The position numbers were made by a program, and so were the translations under genes. The notes under the pieces were generated by a model that ran no database searches, was not told the DNA's origin, and worked only from the letters and a program-made list of their open reading frames with translations. From Halosimplex amylolyticum (lineage in GTDB: Archaea; Halobacteriota; Halobacteria; Halobacteriales; Haloarculaceae): 64,000 nt of DNA. Positions within the stretch are counted from its first letter, which is position 1, and the number at the start of each line of letters is the position of its first letter. The stretch covers positions 1,736,001 to 1,800,000 of the forward strand of contig NZ_JBLKNW010000001.1 in the NCBI RefSeq assembly GCF_051414035.1. The letters run 5' to 3'. Below, one piece after another: positions 18,024 through 26,676 of this stretch.

Positions 18024-18875
18024 ATGATAGACGGGACGGTCGAGGAGATCGCGGACATGCAGACGCACAGTTCGTCCGTCGTCGCGGTGAAGGCGGCCGA
18101 GGCACTGCTCGCGCTGACCGAGCGCGAGTATCCGACCGTCGAGGAGTACGTCCGGACGCTGGAGCGCAACAGCCACGCGCTCCGGCGGGCGAACCCGTCG
18201 CACGCGTCGCTCCAGACGACCCAGCGCGAGATCGTCTCGACGGTCGAGGACGCCGAGGCCGACTCCGTCGCGGCCGCCAAAGAGCGGACGCACGACGTCG
18301 TCGAATCCGTCGTCGCCCGCATCGAGTCCGCCAAGGAACGCGCGGCCGAGCGTGCGGTCGAGTACCTCCGGGACGGCCGGACGATCCTCACGCACGACTA
18401 CTCGTCGACCGTCATGGAGGCCATCGAACGGACGGTCGACGACGGCGCGTCGCTGGAAGTCTACTGCACCGAGGCGCGCCCCCGCTACCTCGGGCGGAAG
18501 ATGGTGCGCACGCTGGCAGGCATGGACGGAATCGACGCCCATCTCATCGTCGACGGCGCCGCCGGGCACTTCCTCCCGGAGGTCGACCAGGTCGTCGTCG
18601 GGATGGACTGCATCGTCGAGGACACGCTGTACAACCGCGTCGGCACGTACCCCCTCGCCGCGACGGCGAGCGACGCGGGCGTCCCCGTTCGCGTCGTCGG
18701 TGCCGAGGCGAAGATGGTCACCGGCGGCTTCGCCTTCGAGAACGAGAACCGGCAGGCCAGCGAGGTCATCCGCGAGCCCGCCGACGGCTTCGCGGTCGAG
18801 AACCCCGCTTACGACGCGACCCCGACGCGACTCCTCGACGCCGCGATCACCGACGAACGGGTCCACGAGTACTGA
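18024..18875 (+). CDS. eIF2B alpha/beta/delta-family protein (ribose-1,5-bisphosphate isomerase-like)
   Basis: A 283-residue protein. The N-terminal ~110 residues are helical ('MQTHSSSVVAVKAAEALLAL'), followed by a Rossmann-like domain: 'RTILTHDYSSTVMEAIE', 'EVYCTEARPRYLGRKMVRTLA', 'VVVGMDCIVEDTLYNRVGTYPLAATASDAGVPVRVVG'. This is the eIF2B/methylthioribose-1-phosphate isomerase superfamily. In archaea related proteins are ribose-1,5-bisphosphate isomerases of the nucleotide salvage pathway; others carry the label translation factor. I cannot separate these without alignment. Start fits an ATG shortly after a CCTTTGA-type promoter element. Confidence 0.75.
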   Translation: MIDGTVEEIADMQTHSSSVVAVKAAEALLALTEREYPTVEEYVRTLERNSHALRRANPSHASLQTTQREIVSTVEDAEADSVAAAKERTHDVVESVVARIESAKERAAERAVEYLRDGRTILTHDYSSTVMEAIERTVDDGASLEVYCTEARPRYLGRKMVRTLAGMDGIDAHLIVDGAAGHFLPEVDQVVVGMDCIVEDTLYNRVGTYPLAATASDAGVPVRVVGAEAKMVTGGFAFENENRQASEVIREPADGFAVENPAYDATPTRLLDAAITDERVHEY

Positions 18876-18919
18876 GTGGGCGCGGACGGACGCCCGCTCC
18901 GGGGCGGCGCTGAAGTGCG

Positions 18920-19675
18920 CTACATGTACATCCTGTCCTCGGGCTGTTGTTCGTCGCGGGCCTGTTCGATGCGGGAGGCCAGGTCCTCGTAGTACTGCTG
19001 GACGTCGGCCGCGAACGATTTCATCGGCTCGGTGTCGACACCGAGGTCGTATACGTCGTCGACGGTCTCGACGAGCCTGAGCGCCGCCTCCGCGTCGGGT
19101 GCCTGCGGATGGGCCGGCGTCGCGTAGACACACGCCCGGAGGGGCGAGTCGATGCCGCGGGCCAGTAGACTGGCCTTCACGCCGTCGGTGAAGCCGCTCG
19201 CCATCGGCGGCACCGGCTCCGCACTCAGGCGGGCCTCGCGGTAGTCGTCGGTCGCGACGAAGTACGTCCGGTGCTCCGTCTCCGTGTGGGCCATCTGCAC
19301 ACCCGAGAGGACGACTGTCTCGGCGATGTCAGCGGCCGCGGTCCAGTCGAGGAGTGCGTCGCTGAACGAACGTGCGGCCGATGTCGGGACGAACAGTTCG
19401 CTCACGAGGACGGCGAAGTTGACTTCGTCCGCGGAGAACAACCGGATCGGGTGACGGGGCGAGCCGTCGTCGAACGGCGTGATGGTCGGCAGGTCGGGGG
19501 TCGTCACGTGCCCGTGCGGTGTCAGTTCGAGCTGTTTAACCAGGTAGTCGACGGCGGTCAGCCCCGCCAGGCCGAACTCTGAGAAGCCGGCGAGCAACAC
19601 GTCCGCGTCCGTCTCGCCGGTCTCCTGCACGTCGAAGCTGGGGTCGGCAGTCGCTGGCGTTTCCATACCCATCAT
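18920..19675 (-). CDS. PAC2-family protein (proteasome-assembly-chaperone-like)
   Basis: A 251-residue protein of the PAC2 superfamily. Typical features are 'DVLLAGFSEFGLAGLTAVDYLVKQLE', 'TTPDLPTITPFDDGSPRHPIRLFS', 'VNFAVLVSELFVP' and 'ETVVLSGVQMAHTE', ending with a helical 'YYEDLASRIEQARDEQQ' tail. Eukaryotic relatives help build the 20S proteasome; the role in archaea is not settled. Starts at 19675 or 19666 (MMGM) are equally plausible. Divergent from mscS. Confidence 0.8.
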   Translation of the reverse strand: MMGMETPATADPSFDVQETGETDADVLLAGFSEFGLAGLTAVDYLVKQLELTPHGHVTTPDLPTITPFDDGSPRHPIRLFSADEVNFAVLVSELFVPTSAARSFSDALLDWTAAADIAETVVLSGVQMAHTETEHRTYFVATDDYREARLSAEPVPPMASGFTDGVKASLLARGIDSPLRACVYATPAHPQAPDAEAALRLVETVDDVYDLGVDTEPMKSFAADVQQYYEDLASRIEQARDEQQPEDRMYM

Positions 19676-19708
19676 AGGGCCACCGACCACAAGTGGTTTT
19701 TCGCGGCC

Positions 19709-19748
19709 CGCCGCTCGCCGACAGTCCGCCGCTCGCCGACAGTCCGCC
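19709..19748. repeat. 18-bp tandem repeat in the PAC2-mscS divergent region
   Basis: The sequence CGCCGCTCGCCGACAGTC occurs twice in direct tandem, followed by a third partial copy (CGCCGCG). It lies upstream of both divergent genes, just beyond the PAC2 start. Confidence 0.7.
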
Positions 19749-19890
19749 GCGAAGTCTATCCGCGGGTCGGGGGCGACCCACCGCTGCAACCGGTCGGTCA
19801 ACCGCTGTGGTCGGCGGTTCCGGTGATCCGGGGTATCGGCGGACGATCCGGGGACACAACCCTTTTGCCGGGTGCGATGGTGCTGTGGGC

Positions 19891-20988
19891 ATGGTCGCTT
19901 GGCTGCGGGCGCTCGCCGCGCTGACGAGTCAGACAGCGACGCCCGGCGGCGACGGCGCGACCGGGACCGCGACGGCCGGGGGCACCCCTTCGGGGCCGGG
20001 GTGGGTCCCGCCGGGCGTCCGGACGTTCGTCAACGGGCTGCCGACGCCGGTGATCCAGCTCTTCCAGGTAGTCGTCATCATCGTTCTCGCCTACGCCGTC
20101 TCGCAGCTGCTCATCCAGTTGCTCGGACGGCGCATCGCTCGACGGTTCCGGCGGCCGAGCCTCACGCGGACCGCGCTCCGCGGGATCAGACTGGTCGTCT
20201 TCATCTTCGCGACGCTGACGATCATGGGCATCTACGACTACAGTCTCAGCGACCTGACGCTCTCCGTCGCCGTGTTCTCGGCGGTGGTGGGTGTCATCCT
20301 CGCGCCCATCGTCGGCAGCATCATCAGCGGCGTGTTCCTGCTGGCCGACCAGCCCTACGAGATCGGCGACATGATCGAACTCGCCGAACGGGACCAGCGT
20401 GGCTTCGTCGAGGACATCACGCTGCGGTACACGAAGATATTCACGCTCGACAACACCTTCCTGGTGATTCCGAACGGCGCGATGCGCGAGCGCGACGTGG
20501 TCAACTACTCCGCCGAGGACACCCGAACGCGACAGGCGCTGGACGTCCTGGTCACCTACGAGAGCGACGTGCCCAGAGCCAGGGAACTCCTCGAACAGGC
20601 GGCCCGGGAGGTCGACGGCGTGGTGAGCGGCGGCCCGCAGATCCGCGTGGGCGCGGCCCGGTATCCCGCGAAGCCGACGTGTTACATCGACAACTTCGCC
20701 GACCACGGGATCAACCTCCGGCTCCGCTACTGGATCGAGGAGCCGTACTGGCTGCTGCGCGTCCGCTCGAAGATCCAGACGGCCTTCGCCGAGGCCATCG
20801 CCGACGAGGACGTCGTGATCGCCTACCCGCACCAGCACCACGTCTTCGACGAGACCAGCGGCGAGATGCAGGTCGCCGTCGGCGACCGGAATCCGGACGG
20901 CGACGCCGCGAGAGCGGACCCACGGGTCCCCGACGGGGAGTCGGCGGTCGACGGTGGAACGGAACCAGACGAGGACGAACTGCCCTGA
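19891..20988 (+). CDS. Mechanosensitive ion channel, MscS family
   Basis: A 365-residue small-conductance mechanosensitive channel. Helices: 'IQLFQVVVIIVLAYAVSQLLIQLL', 'GIRLVVFIFATLTIMGIY' and the pore-lining 'LTLSVAVFSAVVGVILAPIVGSIISGVFLLADQPYEIGDMIELA', leading into the MscS beta-domain ('GFVEDITLRYTKIFTLDNTFLVIPNG') and an alpha/beta C-terminal domain, with an acidic tail. It should release osmolytes on hypo-osmotic shock. Start at ATG 19891 follows a CCCTTTTG element about 30 nt upstream. Confidence 0.92.
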   Translation: MVAWLRALAALTSQTATPGGDGATGTATAGGTPSGPGWVPPGVRTFVNGLPTPVIQLFQVVVIIVLAYAVSQLLIQLLGRRIARRFRRPSLTRTALRGIRLVVFIFATLTIMGIYDYSLSDLTLSVAVFSAVVGVILAPIVGSIISGVFLLADQPYEIGDMIELAERDQRGFVEDITLRYTKIFTLDNTFLVIPNGAMRERDVVNYSAEDTRTRQALDVLVTYESDVPRARELLEQAAREVDGVVSGGPQIRVGAARYPAKPTCYIDNFADHGINLRLRYWIEEPYWLLRVRSKIQTAFAEAIADEDVVIAYPHQHHVFDETSGEMQVAVGDRNPDGDAARADPRVPDGESAVDGGTEPDEDELP

Positions 20989-21018
20989 GAACGGGATCGG
21001 AGCGACGAGCGACCGCGG

Positions 21019-21420
21019 TCAGCGTTCGGCGGTGACGACGTCGCAGTCGAGTTCGTCCCGGAGGAACGTCTCCACGTCGGGGTCGTCGACGAGCCGCCGG
21101 ATCATCCGTCGCCAGCGACCGGCCTGTTTCTTGCCGATCACCACGATGTCGGCGTCTTCGGCGACGATCTCGTCCAGTAGCGTCTCCTCGACGAGCAGCC
21201 CGCGGCGGACGACGTACCGCGTGTCCCGCTGCGGACCGAACGCCTCCTCGACGGCGTCTTTCAGATCGCGACGGGTGGTCTGGTGATTGTCCTGGTACTG
21301 GTTGACGTGGATCACCGTCAACTGGGCGTCTCTCTCGTCGGCTATCTCGATCGACCGGGCGAGCGTGGCCTCCGAGTGGTCGGAGAGCGGATAGCGGACT
21401 GGGACGACGACCTGCGTCAT
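21019..21420 (-). CDS. Universal stress protein (UspA) family
   Basis: A 133-residue single-domain Usp protein: 'VVPVRYPLSDHSEATLARSIEIADERDAQLTVIHVN' at the start and 'VVIGKKQAGRWRRMIRRLVDDPDVETFL' near the end. The expected ATP-binding G-x2-G-x9-G-S/T is replaced by a basic GKKQ...GRWRR stretch, so it may belong to the non-ATP-binding branch (inference). A T-rich element about 30 nt upstream is a likely promoter. It converges with mscS. Confidence 0.8.
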   Translation of the reverse strand: MTQVVVPVRYPLSDHSEATLARSIEIADERDAQLTVIHVNQYQDNHQTTRRDLKDAVEEAFGPQRDTRYVVRRGLLVEETLLDEIVAEDADIVVIGKKQAGRWRRMIRRLVDDPDVETFLRDELDCDVVTAER

Positions 21421-21611
21421 TCTCGGGGAGTTCTCGGTCGCCCCGCGTCAATTTTTCTATTGCACTCGCAACAGGACGGGGACGAACCCGGAGTCGACCT
21501 GCCGGGTGGACGGAACCCGTGCCCGAACACGGGGTAGCAGCGGACGGGTTTCCGGGCACGGGATATCAGTGGGACACCATCGAACACAGGACGCCGGCGA
21601 CCCCGGTCGGA

Positions 21612-22967
21612 TCACTCTCGTGCCGCGGCGTCGGGGATCCGGCCGTCGAGGGGCGCATCGATGCCGCATTCGCGGGCGTAGTCGACCACGACCTCGTACT
21701 GCAGGTCGTCGTGTTCGACCGCGTGGTCTTCCGTGAGCGTCGGGAACTCGAGGTCGGTGATCAGGATGTAGTTCGGGACGGCGACGGTGTACCGATCGGC
21801 CGGATCGACGGCGTCACCGTCGACGTAGGGCACGTATCCACCGTTTTCGGCGGCGACGCGCATCCCGCTGACGTGGCCGTACCAGTAGTCTTTGAGCCCG
21901 TCGACGTGGCGGCCGTCGGCCTCCCGGACGACCGAACGAAGTTCGGTGCCCGTGACCGACGCGACGGCGACCGGCTCCTCGAACGGGCTCACACTCACCA
22001 GGTCCGCGACGGTCACCGCTCCCGACAGGGGCGGCCCCTCGCGGATCCCGCCGCCGTTCTGGAGCCCGACGTCCGCGCCGGTCTTCCACCGGTAGGCGTC
22101 GGCCACGAAGTTCCCCAGTCTCCACTCGCCGCCGAGTCGGCGCTCCCGGTCGCGGGAGAGCGGAGTGTCGACGTGGGCGACCACCTCGTCGAGCCCCTCC
22201 GTCGCGATGCGGTCGCGCAGCGCGGACTCGACGTCGGGGGCCGGGTCCGCCTCCTGGGGTTCGTGGAGAATCACGTCGCCCGATTCGAGGTCGACCTCGT
22301 AGACGTACTGGCCGGTCGCGCCGGGTCTGGTCAGCGGCGTGCCGTCGACGACGCCGGCGTGCTGGTGGTGTGAGTGACCGGCCAGGACCGCGTCGACGCC
22401 GGTCTCGCTCGCGATCGATCGCGCGTCGTCGTCGGTCGTGTGGGCGAGTGCGATCACGTGGTCCGCGCCGCGCTCGCGCAGGCGCGGGGCCCACTCCTCG
22501 ACGGTTTCGACGGGGTCGGCGAAGTCGAGGGCGTCGGTGCCGGGCGTCATGTCCGGTGTCGCGGGGTCGAGGACGCCGACGACGCCGACCGTCGCGCCGT
22601 CGACCGGGACGGTCGTGACGGGGTCGACGCCCGCCGCGGCGCCGAACCGCTCGCCGTCGAGGCGGACGTTCGCGAGGACCCACTGCTGGGGGGAGCCCTC
22701 GACGATCGATTCGAGCGCGTCGAAACCGTGGTCGAAGTCGTGGTTGCCGACCGTCTCGACGTGCGGGTCGACCGCGTCGAAGAAGTCGAGGGACTGGTGG
22801 CCGTCCGCCACGAGCGAGAGGACGCCCGGTCCGGTGTTGTCGCCGGAGCCGGCGAGGAGCGCGTCCGGGGCGCGCCTGTCGGCGAGGAGTCCAGCGACGC
22901 GCGCGATCCGGTCGGGCGTATCGTAGGCGTTCTCGAGGTCGGAGTAGTGGAGGACCCGAGGCGACAT
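21612..22967 (-). CDS. Metallophosphoesterase / 5'-nucleotidase family protein
   Basis: A 451-residue two-domain enzyme. The N-terminal metallophosphoesterase domain has 'VLHYSDLEN', 'LAGSGDNTGPG' (metal Asp), 'VETVGNHDFDHGFDAL' (GNHD motif), 'VIALAHTTDDD' and 'VLAGHSHHQHAG'. The C-terminal 5'-nucleotidase domain has 'NFVADAYRWKTGADVGLQNGGGIREG' and 'YTVAVPNYI'. It probably hydrolyses nucleotides. No signal peptide is visible, so unlike most bacterial UshA proteins it looks cytoplasmic. The first motif is D-L-E rather than the usual D-x-H, which may alter metal binding. Confidence 0.87.
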   Translation of the reverse strand: MSPRVLHYSDLENAYDTPDRIARVAGLLADRRAPDALLAGSGDNTGPGVLSLVADGHQSLDFFDAVDPHVETVGNHDFDHGFDALESIVEGSPQQWVLANVRLDGERFGAAAGVDPVTTVPVDGATVGVVGVLDPATPDMTPGTDALDFADPVETVEEWAPRLRERGADHVIALAHTTDDDARSIASETGVDAVLAGHSHHQHAGVVDGTPLTRPGATGQYVYEVDLESGDVILHEPQEADPAPDVESALRDRIATEGLDEVVAHVDTPLSRDRERRLGGEWRLGNFVADAYRWKTGADVGLQNGGGIREGPPLSGAVTVADLVSVSPFEEPVAVASVTGTELRSVVREADGRHVDGLKDYWYGHVSGMRVAAENGGYVPYVDGDAVDPADRYTVAVPNYILITDLEFPTLTEDHAVEHDDLQYEVVVDYARECGIDAPLDGRIPDAAARE

Positions 22968-23052
22968 CTGTCTCGGAACAGTCCCCGCGCGGCCAAATCC
23001 GCTTCGGTACCACGACGGAAGGATTTAGGGTTCGCTTCCCGATACGCCACGC

Positions 23053-23292
23053 ATGGAGACGAAGACCGGCCCCGACGAGGAGACGCTGTACGTCGACACC
23101 GCGGACGCCGAGCGCGGGTCCGACGGCCCCTTCTTCGTCGTCTACCGGACCGCCGACAGGGAGCGCCGGTGGGGATACTACTGCGGGAACTGCGAGTCGT
23201 TCCGGACGGCCATGGACTCGATGGGACGGATCAAGTGCACCGACTGCGGCAACTTCAAGAAGCCCGACGAGTGGGACGCCGCCCACGAGTAG
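23053..23292 (+). CDS. Small zinc-ribbon protein (haloarchaeal, DUF5816-like)
   Basis: A 79-residue acidic protein with one zinc ribbon: C44-x2-C47 and C62-x2-C65, in 'WGYYCGNCESFRTAMDSMGRIKCTDCGNFKKPDEWD'. The N-terminal half is a short beta unit ('TLYVDTADAE...FFVVYRTADRERRWGYY'). The family name is from memory and uncertain. Function unknown; small zinc proteins are numerous in haloarchaea and often regulatory. Divergent from the 5'-nucleotidase gene, with AGGATTTAGG about 30 nt upstream as a probable promoter. Confidence 0.8.
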   Translation: METKTGPDEETLYVDTADAERGSDGPFFVVYRTADRERRWGYYCGNCESFRTAMDSMGRIKCTDCGNFKKPDEWDAAHE

Positions 23293-23459
23293 GGCCGGAC
23301 GACAGGCGGAGCAGTCGCTGTCGGACCCGGGACGTTCGGACCGCTGAGCGGGAGAACGCCCGGTAGGCGACGGATACCGCACGTTTCTGGGAACGTTCGT
23401 CGCAACGGAACGTGAAGCGTAGGAACACTTATTGGGTGGGCCGTGGTATATACGGACGA

Positions 23460-23768
23460 ATGAGGGCTGTTACCAAGCACCTCGACGAGAAGGCCCGGTC
23501 GATTTTCGCAGACCTCGGATACACGGTGACCGACCGCGGGGGAGAGTATCTCGCCGAACGGAAGTGGCGGGCCGTCCACGTCACACCGACGGAGGAGTTC
23601 GACGAGACGCCGGATTCGGGCGAGTACCGGTGTTTCGTCGCGTGGGCAGACGACGTAGCGGAACTCAAAGGCCAGCTCGAAGCGGCGGATCCGGACTACG
23701 AGTGGGCGATAATGGGCGTCGACGAGGACGGCGACTACGAAGTCGCCAGTCACCGCGGGTCGGCCTGA
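23460..23768 (+). CDS. Hypothetical haloarchaeal protein
   Basis: A 102-residue acidic soluble protein starting at ATG 23460: 'MRAVTKHLDEKARSIFADLGYTVTDRGGEYLAERKWRAVHV', then 'YRCFVAWADDVAELKGQLEAADPDYEWAIMGVDEDGDYEVA'. The alternating strands and helices suggest a compact alpha/beta domain. I do not recognise a characterised family. The promoter region has ACTTATTGG and GGTATATACGG elements upstream. Confidence 0.7.
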   Translation: MRAVTKHLDEKARSIFADLGYTVTDRGGEYLAERKWRAVHVTPTEEFDETPDSGEYRCFVAWADDVAELKGQLEAADPDYEWAIMGVDEDGDYEVASHRGSA

Positions 23769-23857
23769 GCGGCCGGCTATCGGTTATATTTCTGCCAGAT
23801 CCGAGTGGGGGCAGCCGCCAGCGTTTCATTGGTGGAGTCGAATGGGAGGGAGTAGAG

Positions 23858-24487
23858 ATGGCGCAAGGGAACCTCGGTGAACTACTGACGGACACCCGGA
23901 TCAACGCCGGGATCGCGTGGGTCCTGGTCGGGGCGTTCGGGTTGGTCACCGTCGAGAGCGCGGTGACCGGTGACTACCTGTGGGCGGCGTTCGCCGTCGT
24001 GGTCGGCGCCGTCGTCGTCCTCCCCGCGGCGGCCATCCGCTCGCCGCGGGCGATGCCCCCCTGGGAGATGGTGCTCCTCGCGGGGCTCCCGGTGGTCGGT
24101 CGGGCGGTCGCGCGGTTTCAAGTCACGAGCACCGTCGCGACGTACCTCTCGATCGCCGCGCTGGCGCTGCTCGTCGCCGTCAACCTCCACCTGTTCACGC
24201 CCGTCGAGATGAGCGTCGGCTTCGCCGTGCTGTTCGTCGTCGTCACGACGCTCGCGGCGGCGGGTCTCTGGGCGCTCGGCCGCTGGGCGTCGGACCTGTA
24301 CCTCGGGACCGAACTCCTGCTCGCGCCCGGGGTCGACGGCGTCGTCGACCGAGAGGCGATCGAACACGAACTCATGGTGGAGTTCGTGGCTTCGGGTATC
24401 GCCGGCCTCCTGGCGGGACTGGTGTTCGAGGGCTACATCCACCGCCGGATGACCCCCGGGACGCGATTCGAGGAGGAGGTCGCATGA
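23858..24487 (+). CDS. Hypothetical multi-pass membrane protein
   Basis: A 209-residue membrane protein with about six helices ('AGIAWVLVGAFGLVTVESAV', 'LWAAFAVVVGAVVVLPAAAI', 'TYLSIAALALLVAVNLHLF', 'SVGFAVLFVVVTTLAAAGLWALGRWASDLY', 'VEFVASGIAGLLAGLVFEGYI'). A GGGAGGG ribosome-binding-like site precedes the ATG by about 8 nt. Its stop overlaps the next start (ATGA at 24484-24487), so it is coupled to a second membrane protein. No family recognised for either. Confidence 0.75.
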   Translation: MAQGNLGELLTDTRINAGIAWVLVGAFGLVTVESAVTGDYLWAAFAVVVGAVVVLPAAAIRSPRAMPPWEMVLLAGLPVVGRAVARFQVTSTVATYLSIAALALLVAVNLHLFTPVEMSVGFAVLFVVVTTLAAAGLWALGRWASDLYLGTELLLAPGVDGVVDREAIEHELMVEFVASGIAGLLAGLVFEGYIHRRMTPGTRFEEEVA

Positions 24488-25143
24488 GACTCCGCGATCG
24501 GCTCGGCATCGACGAGCGACGGCAGCGACAGCTCACCTGGGTGATGGAGCTGATCATGTTCGGCGTCCTCCTCTATGGCGTCTACGCCTGGGAGATCCCC
24601 GTCATCGTCAACGCGGGCGTCGCGCTCGCTATCGCCCAGATCGTCCCCGTTCTGGAGCGCGACTACGACGTCCCGCTGGACGCGGGGCTCACGCTGTGGA
24701 TCACCTCCGCCGTCTTCCTCCACGCCTTTGGCACTATCGGGTTCCCCCCGGGCGAGACCAGTTTCTACAAGAGCATCTGGTGGTGGGACCACATGACGCA
24801 CGCGCTGTCCTCGTCGGTCGTCGCCGGTGTCGGCTACGCGACCGTCCGCGCCCTCGACGAGCACTCCGAGGAGATCTACCTGCCGCCCAGGTTCATCTTC
24901 GTCTTCATCCTCATGTTCGTCCTCGCGTACGGCGTCTTCTGGGAGATTATCGAGTTCGCGCTCGCCGAGGGCGCCGCGCTGATGGGGACCGGGACCGTGC
25001 TGACCCAGTACGGCCTCACCGACTCGCTGATGGACCTCGTGTTCAACACGCTCGGCGCGGTCGTCGTCTCGATCTGGGGCACCGCCCACCTCAACGGCGT
25101 GAGCAACTACATCGAGGATCGGCTAGGGCGCCGCGCAGCCTGA
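24484..25143 (+). CDS. Hypothetical membrane protein with conserved-looking WWDHMTH motif
   Basis: A 219-residue membrane protein overlapping the preceding gene by 4 nt. It resembles predicted membrane proteins of the DUF2238/YjdF type: helices alternate with motifs 'LERDYDVPLDAGLTLWITSAVFLHAFG', 'KSIWWWDHMTHALSSSVVAGVGYATVRALDE', 'VFWEIIEFALAEG' and 'TDSLMDLVFNTLGAVVVSI'. Acidic and His residues within membrane segments (D, H, E) hint at metal binding or enzymatic activity, but this is inference. With the upstream gene it probably forms a two-component membrane unit. Confidence 0.75.
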   Translation: MRLRDRLGIDERRQRQLTWVMELIMFGVLLYGVYAWEIPVIVNAGVALAIAQIVPVLERDYDVPLDAGLTLWITSAVFLHAFGTIGFPPGETSFYKSIWWWDHMTHALSSSVVAGVGYATVRALDEHSEEIYLPPRFIFVFILMFVLAYGVFWEIIEFALAEGAALMGTGTVLTQYGLTDSLMDLVFNTLGAVVVSIWGTAHLNGVSNYIEDRLGRRAA

Positions 25144-25245
25144 GGGCACCGCCCGGGACCGGCGGTCGTGGACTGCGCTCGCGGGCGCTCGGCCCTGTCA
25201 GCCGGCGGACTCTTTTGTAGGCGGCCGCCGTAGGATCGAGGTGCG

Positions 25246-25446
25246 ATGGTATTCAAGAAGATCACGCTGATCGGGACCAGTACAGAGAGCTTCGACAAGG
25301 CCGTCGACGACGCCGTCGAGCGCGCCGAGGAGACGCTCCAGAACGTCTACTGGGTGGAAGTCGAGGATATGGGCGTCGAGATCGCGAGCGTCGAGAACAG
25401 GGAGTACCAGGCGGAAGTCGAGGTGGCGTTCGAGCTGGAAGACTGA
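25246..25446 (+). CDS. Dodecin
   Basis: A 66-residue dodecin, a dodecameric flavin-storage protein well studied in haloarchaea, where it buffers riboflavin/lumichrome. 'MVFKKITLIGTSTESFDKAVDDAVERAEETLQNVYWVEVEDMGVEI' matches the family, including the tryptophan (W36) that stacks on the flavin. A GAGGTG sequence just upstream of the ATG may be a ribosome-binding site. Confidence 0.93.
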   Translation: MVFKKITLIGTSTESFDKAVDDAVERAEETLQNVYWVEVEDMGVEIASVENREYQAEVEVAFELED

Positions 25447-25465
25447 CGGAGTTCGAGCGCGGCGA

Positions 25466-25837
25466 TCAGGTCCGAAAGCTCTCGCCGCAGCCGCACTCGC
25501 TGACGACGTTGGGGTTCTCGACGTGGAACCCCTCGCCCTGGAGCCCGCCCTCGAAGTCCAGCACCGAGCCTTCCACGTAGTTGTTGCTCGCCGGGTCGAC
25601 GATCACCCTGAGCCCGTGGTGCTCGTAGACCGTGTCGTCATCGTCGGGCTCGTACTCGAAGCGCATCCCGTAGGAGAGCCCCGCACAGCCGCCCTGCTGG
25701 ACGAACAGGCGGAGGCCGGCCACGTCGGTGTCCATGTCCTCGTCTTCGAGGAGCGAGAGCGCCTCCTCGGCGGCCGCCTCCGTCACCTCGATCTCCTCGC
25801 CGCCCGGCTCGGGACCGTCGTCCGTCGTGGAACTCAT
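25466..25837 (-). CDS. A-type iron-sulfur carrier (IscA/ErpA/HesB family)
   Basis: A 123-residue Fe-S cluster carrier. The three ligand cysteines are C51 in 'VQQGGCAGLSYGM', and C115 and C117 in 'SECGCGESF'. An acidic N-terminal extension of about 16 residues precedes the domain. It should deliver clusters to apoproteins. Convergent with the dodecin gene, 19 nt apart. Confidence 0.93.
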   Translation of the reverse strand: MSSTTDDGPEPGGEEIEVTEAAAEEALSLLEDEDMDTDVAGLRLFVQQGGCAGLSYGMRFEYEPDDDDTVYEHHGLRVIVDPASNNYVEGSVLDFEGGLQGEGFHVENPNVVSECGCGESFRT

Positions 25838-25993
25838 ACACGTGAATTCTTCGCCGAACGTGTTAACCCTGTTGGCAGGGAGAGTCGTCGCCCCGCACGT
25901 CCGATGATCACCGGCGTCGTACCCCCGACTCGCCGGCGACTCGCTGGTGTGCCGTCACCGCCCACCCGCGGTCGCTACAGCAGCTGGGGGACT

Positions 25994-26497
25994 TCAGAGT
26001 CGCTTGCGGACGATGTACTCGGTCGCCGTGGTGCCCATGAGGTCGGTCTCGCGTTCGTCGACCTGCTCGAAGCCCGTCGAGCGGTAGAAGGCGAGTCCAC
26101 GGTCGTTCTCGGTGAGCACCTCGGCCTCGTAGGCGCCGACGTCGCGGTCGTACAGCGCCTGTTCGGCTTCGGCGAGGAGGTTCCGCGCGATGCCCTGCCG
26201 CCAGTGGTCGGGGTCGACGTAGAGGCGGTACACCTGGTGGACCCGGCGCGGCGGGTGCGGGCCGACGTGGATGTACCCGACGATCTCGTCGTCCACGACG
26301 GCGACGAAGAAGTCCTGGGCGTCGTGGTCGATGCCGGATTCGATGGCGTCGTCGACGTACCACTCGTCGAGCACTTCGTCGACCGTCTCTTCGCCGAGGA
26401 TGTCGTCGTAGGCGGCGTGCCAGGATTCCCGTGCGACTCGCTGGATGCCGCCGACGTCGGCCATGTGCGCCGGTCGGTAGAGCACGTCTGCTGTCAT
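25994..26497 (-). CDS. GNAT-family N-acetyltransferase
   Basis: A 167-residue acetyltransferase: 'VLYRPAHMADVGGIQRVARESWHAAYDDILGEE' at the start, acetyl-CoA site 'YRLYVDPDHWRQGIARNLLAEAEQAL', and 'NDRGLAFYRSTGFEQVDERET' at the end. Start at ATG 26497; a longer in-frame reading extends into the tandem repeats upstream and is not credible. Downstream of hisD on the same strand, separated by the 25-bp repeat array. Substrate unknown. Confidence 0.83.
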   Translation of the reverse strand: MTADVLYRPAHMADVGGIQRVARESWHAAYDDILGEETVDEVLDEWYVDDAIESGIDHDAQDFFVAVVDDEIVGYIHVGPHPPRRVHQVYRLYVDPDHWRQGIARNLLAEAEQALYDRDVGAYEAEVLTENDRGLAFYRSTGFEQVDERETDLMGTTATEYIVRKRL

Positions 26498-26576
26498 GCC
26501 CGACCGAACGAGGGTATCGCAGAAAGACCTGACGGCCCGCGGTGGGCCCGGGAACCCGCGACGCCGCCTCGTCTCG

Positions 26577-26676
26577 CATTCCGCCGCTCCACCTCGGCTC
26601 GCATTCCGCCGCTCCACCTCGGCTCGCATTCCGCCGCTCCACCTCGGCTCGCATTCCGCCGCTCCACCTCGTCTCG
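26577..26676. repeat. Four 25-bp tandem repeats flush against the hisD stop codon
   Basis: Four head-to-tail copies of a 25-bp unit start at 26577, 26602, 26627 and 26652; the first three are identical and the last has one G-to-T change. The array ends at 26676, the base immediately after the hisD stop (TCA 26677-26679 on this strand). Since 25 is not a multiple of three, it is not protein-coding. No spacers, so not CRISPR. Confidence 0.95.

Noticed and set aside
26577..26676. CRISPR array
   Set aside because: The units are head to tail with no spacers, are not palindromic, and there are no cas genes.
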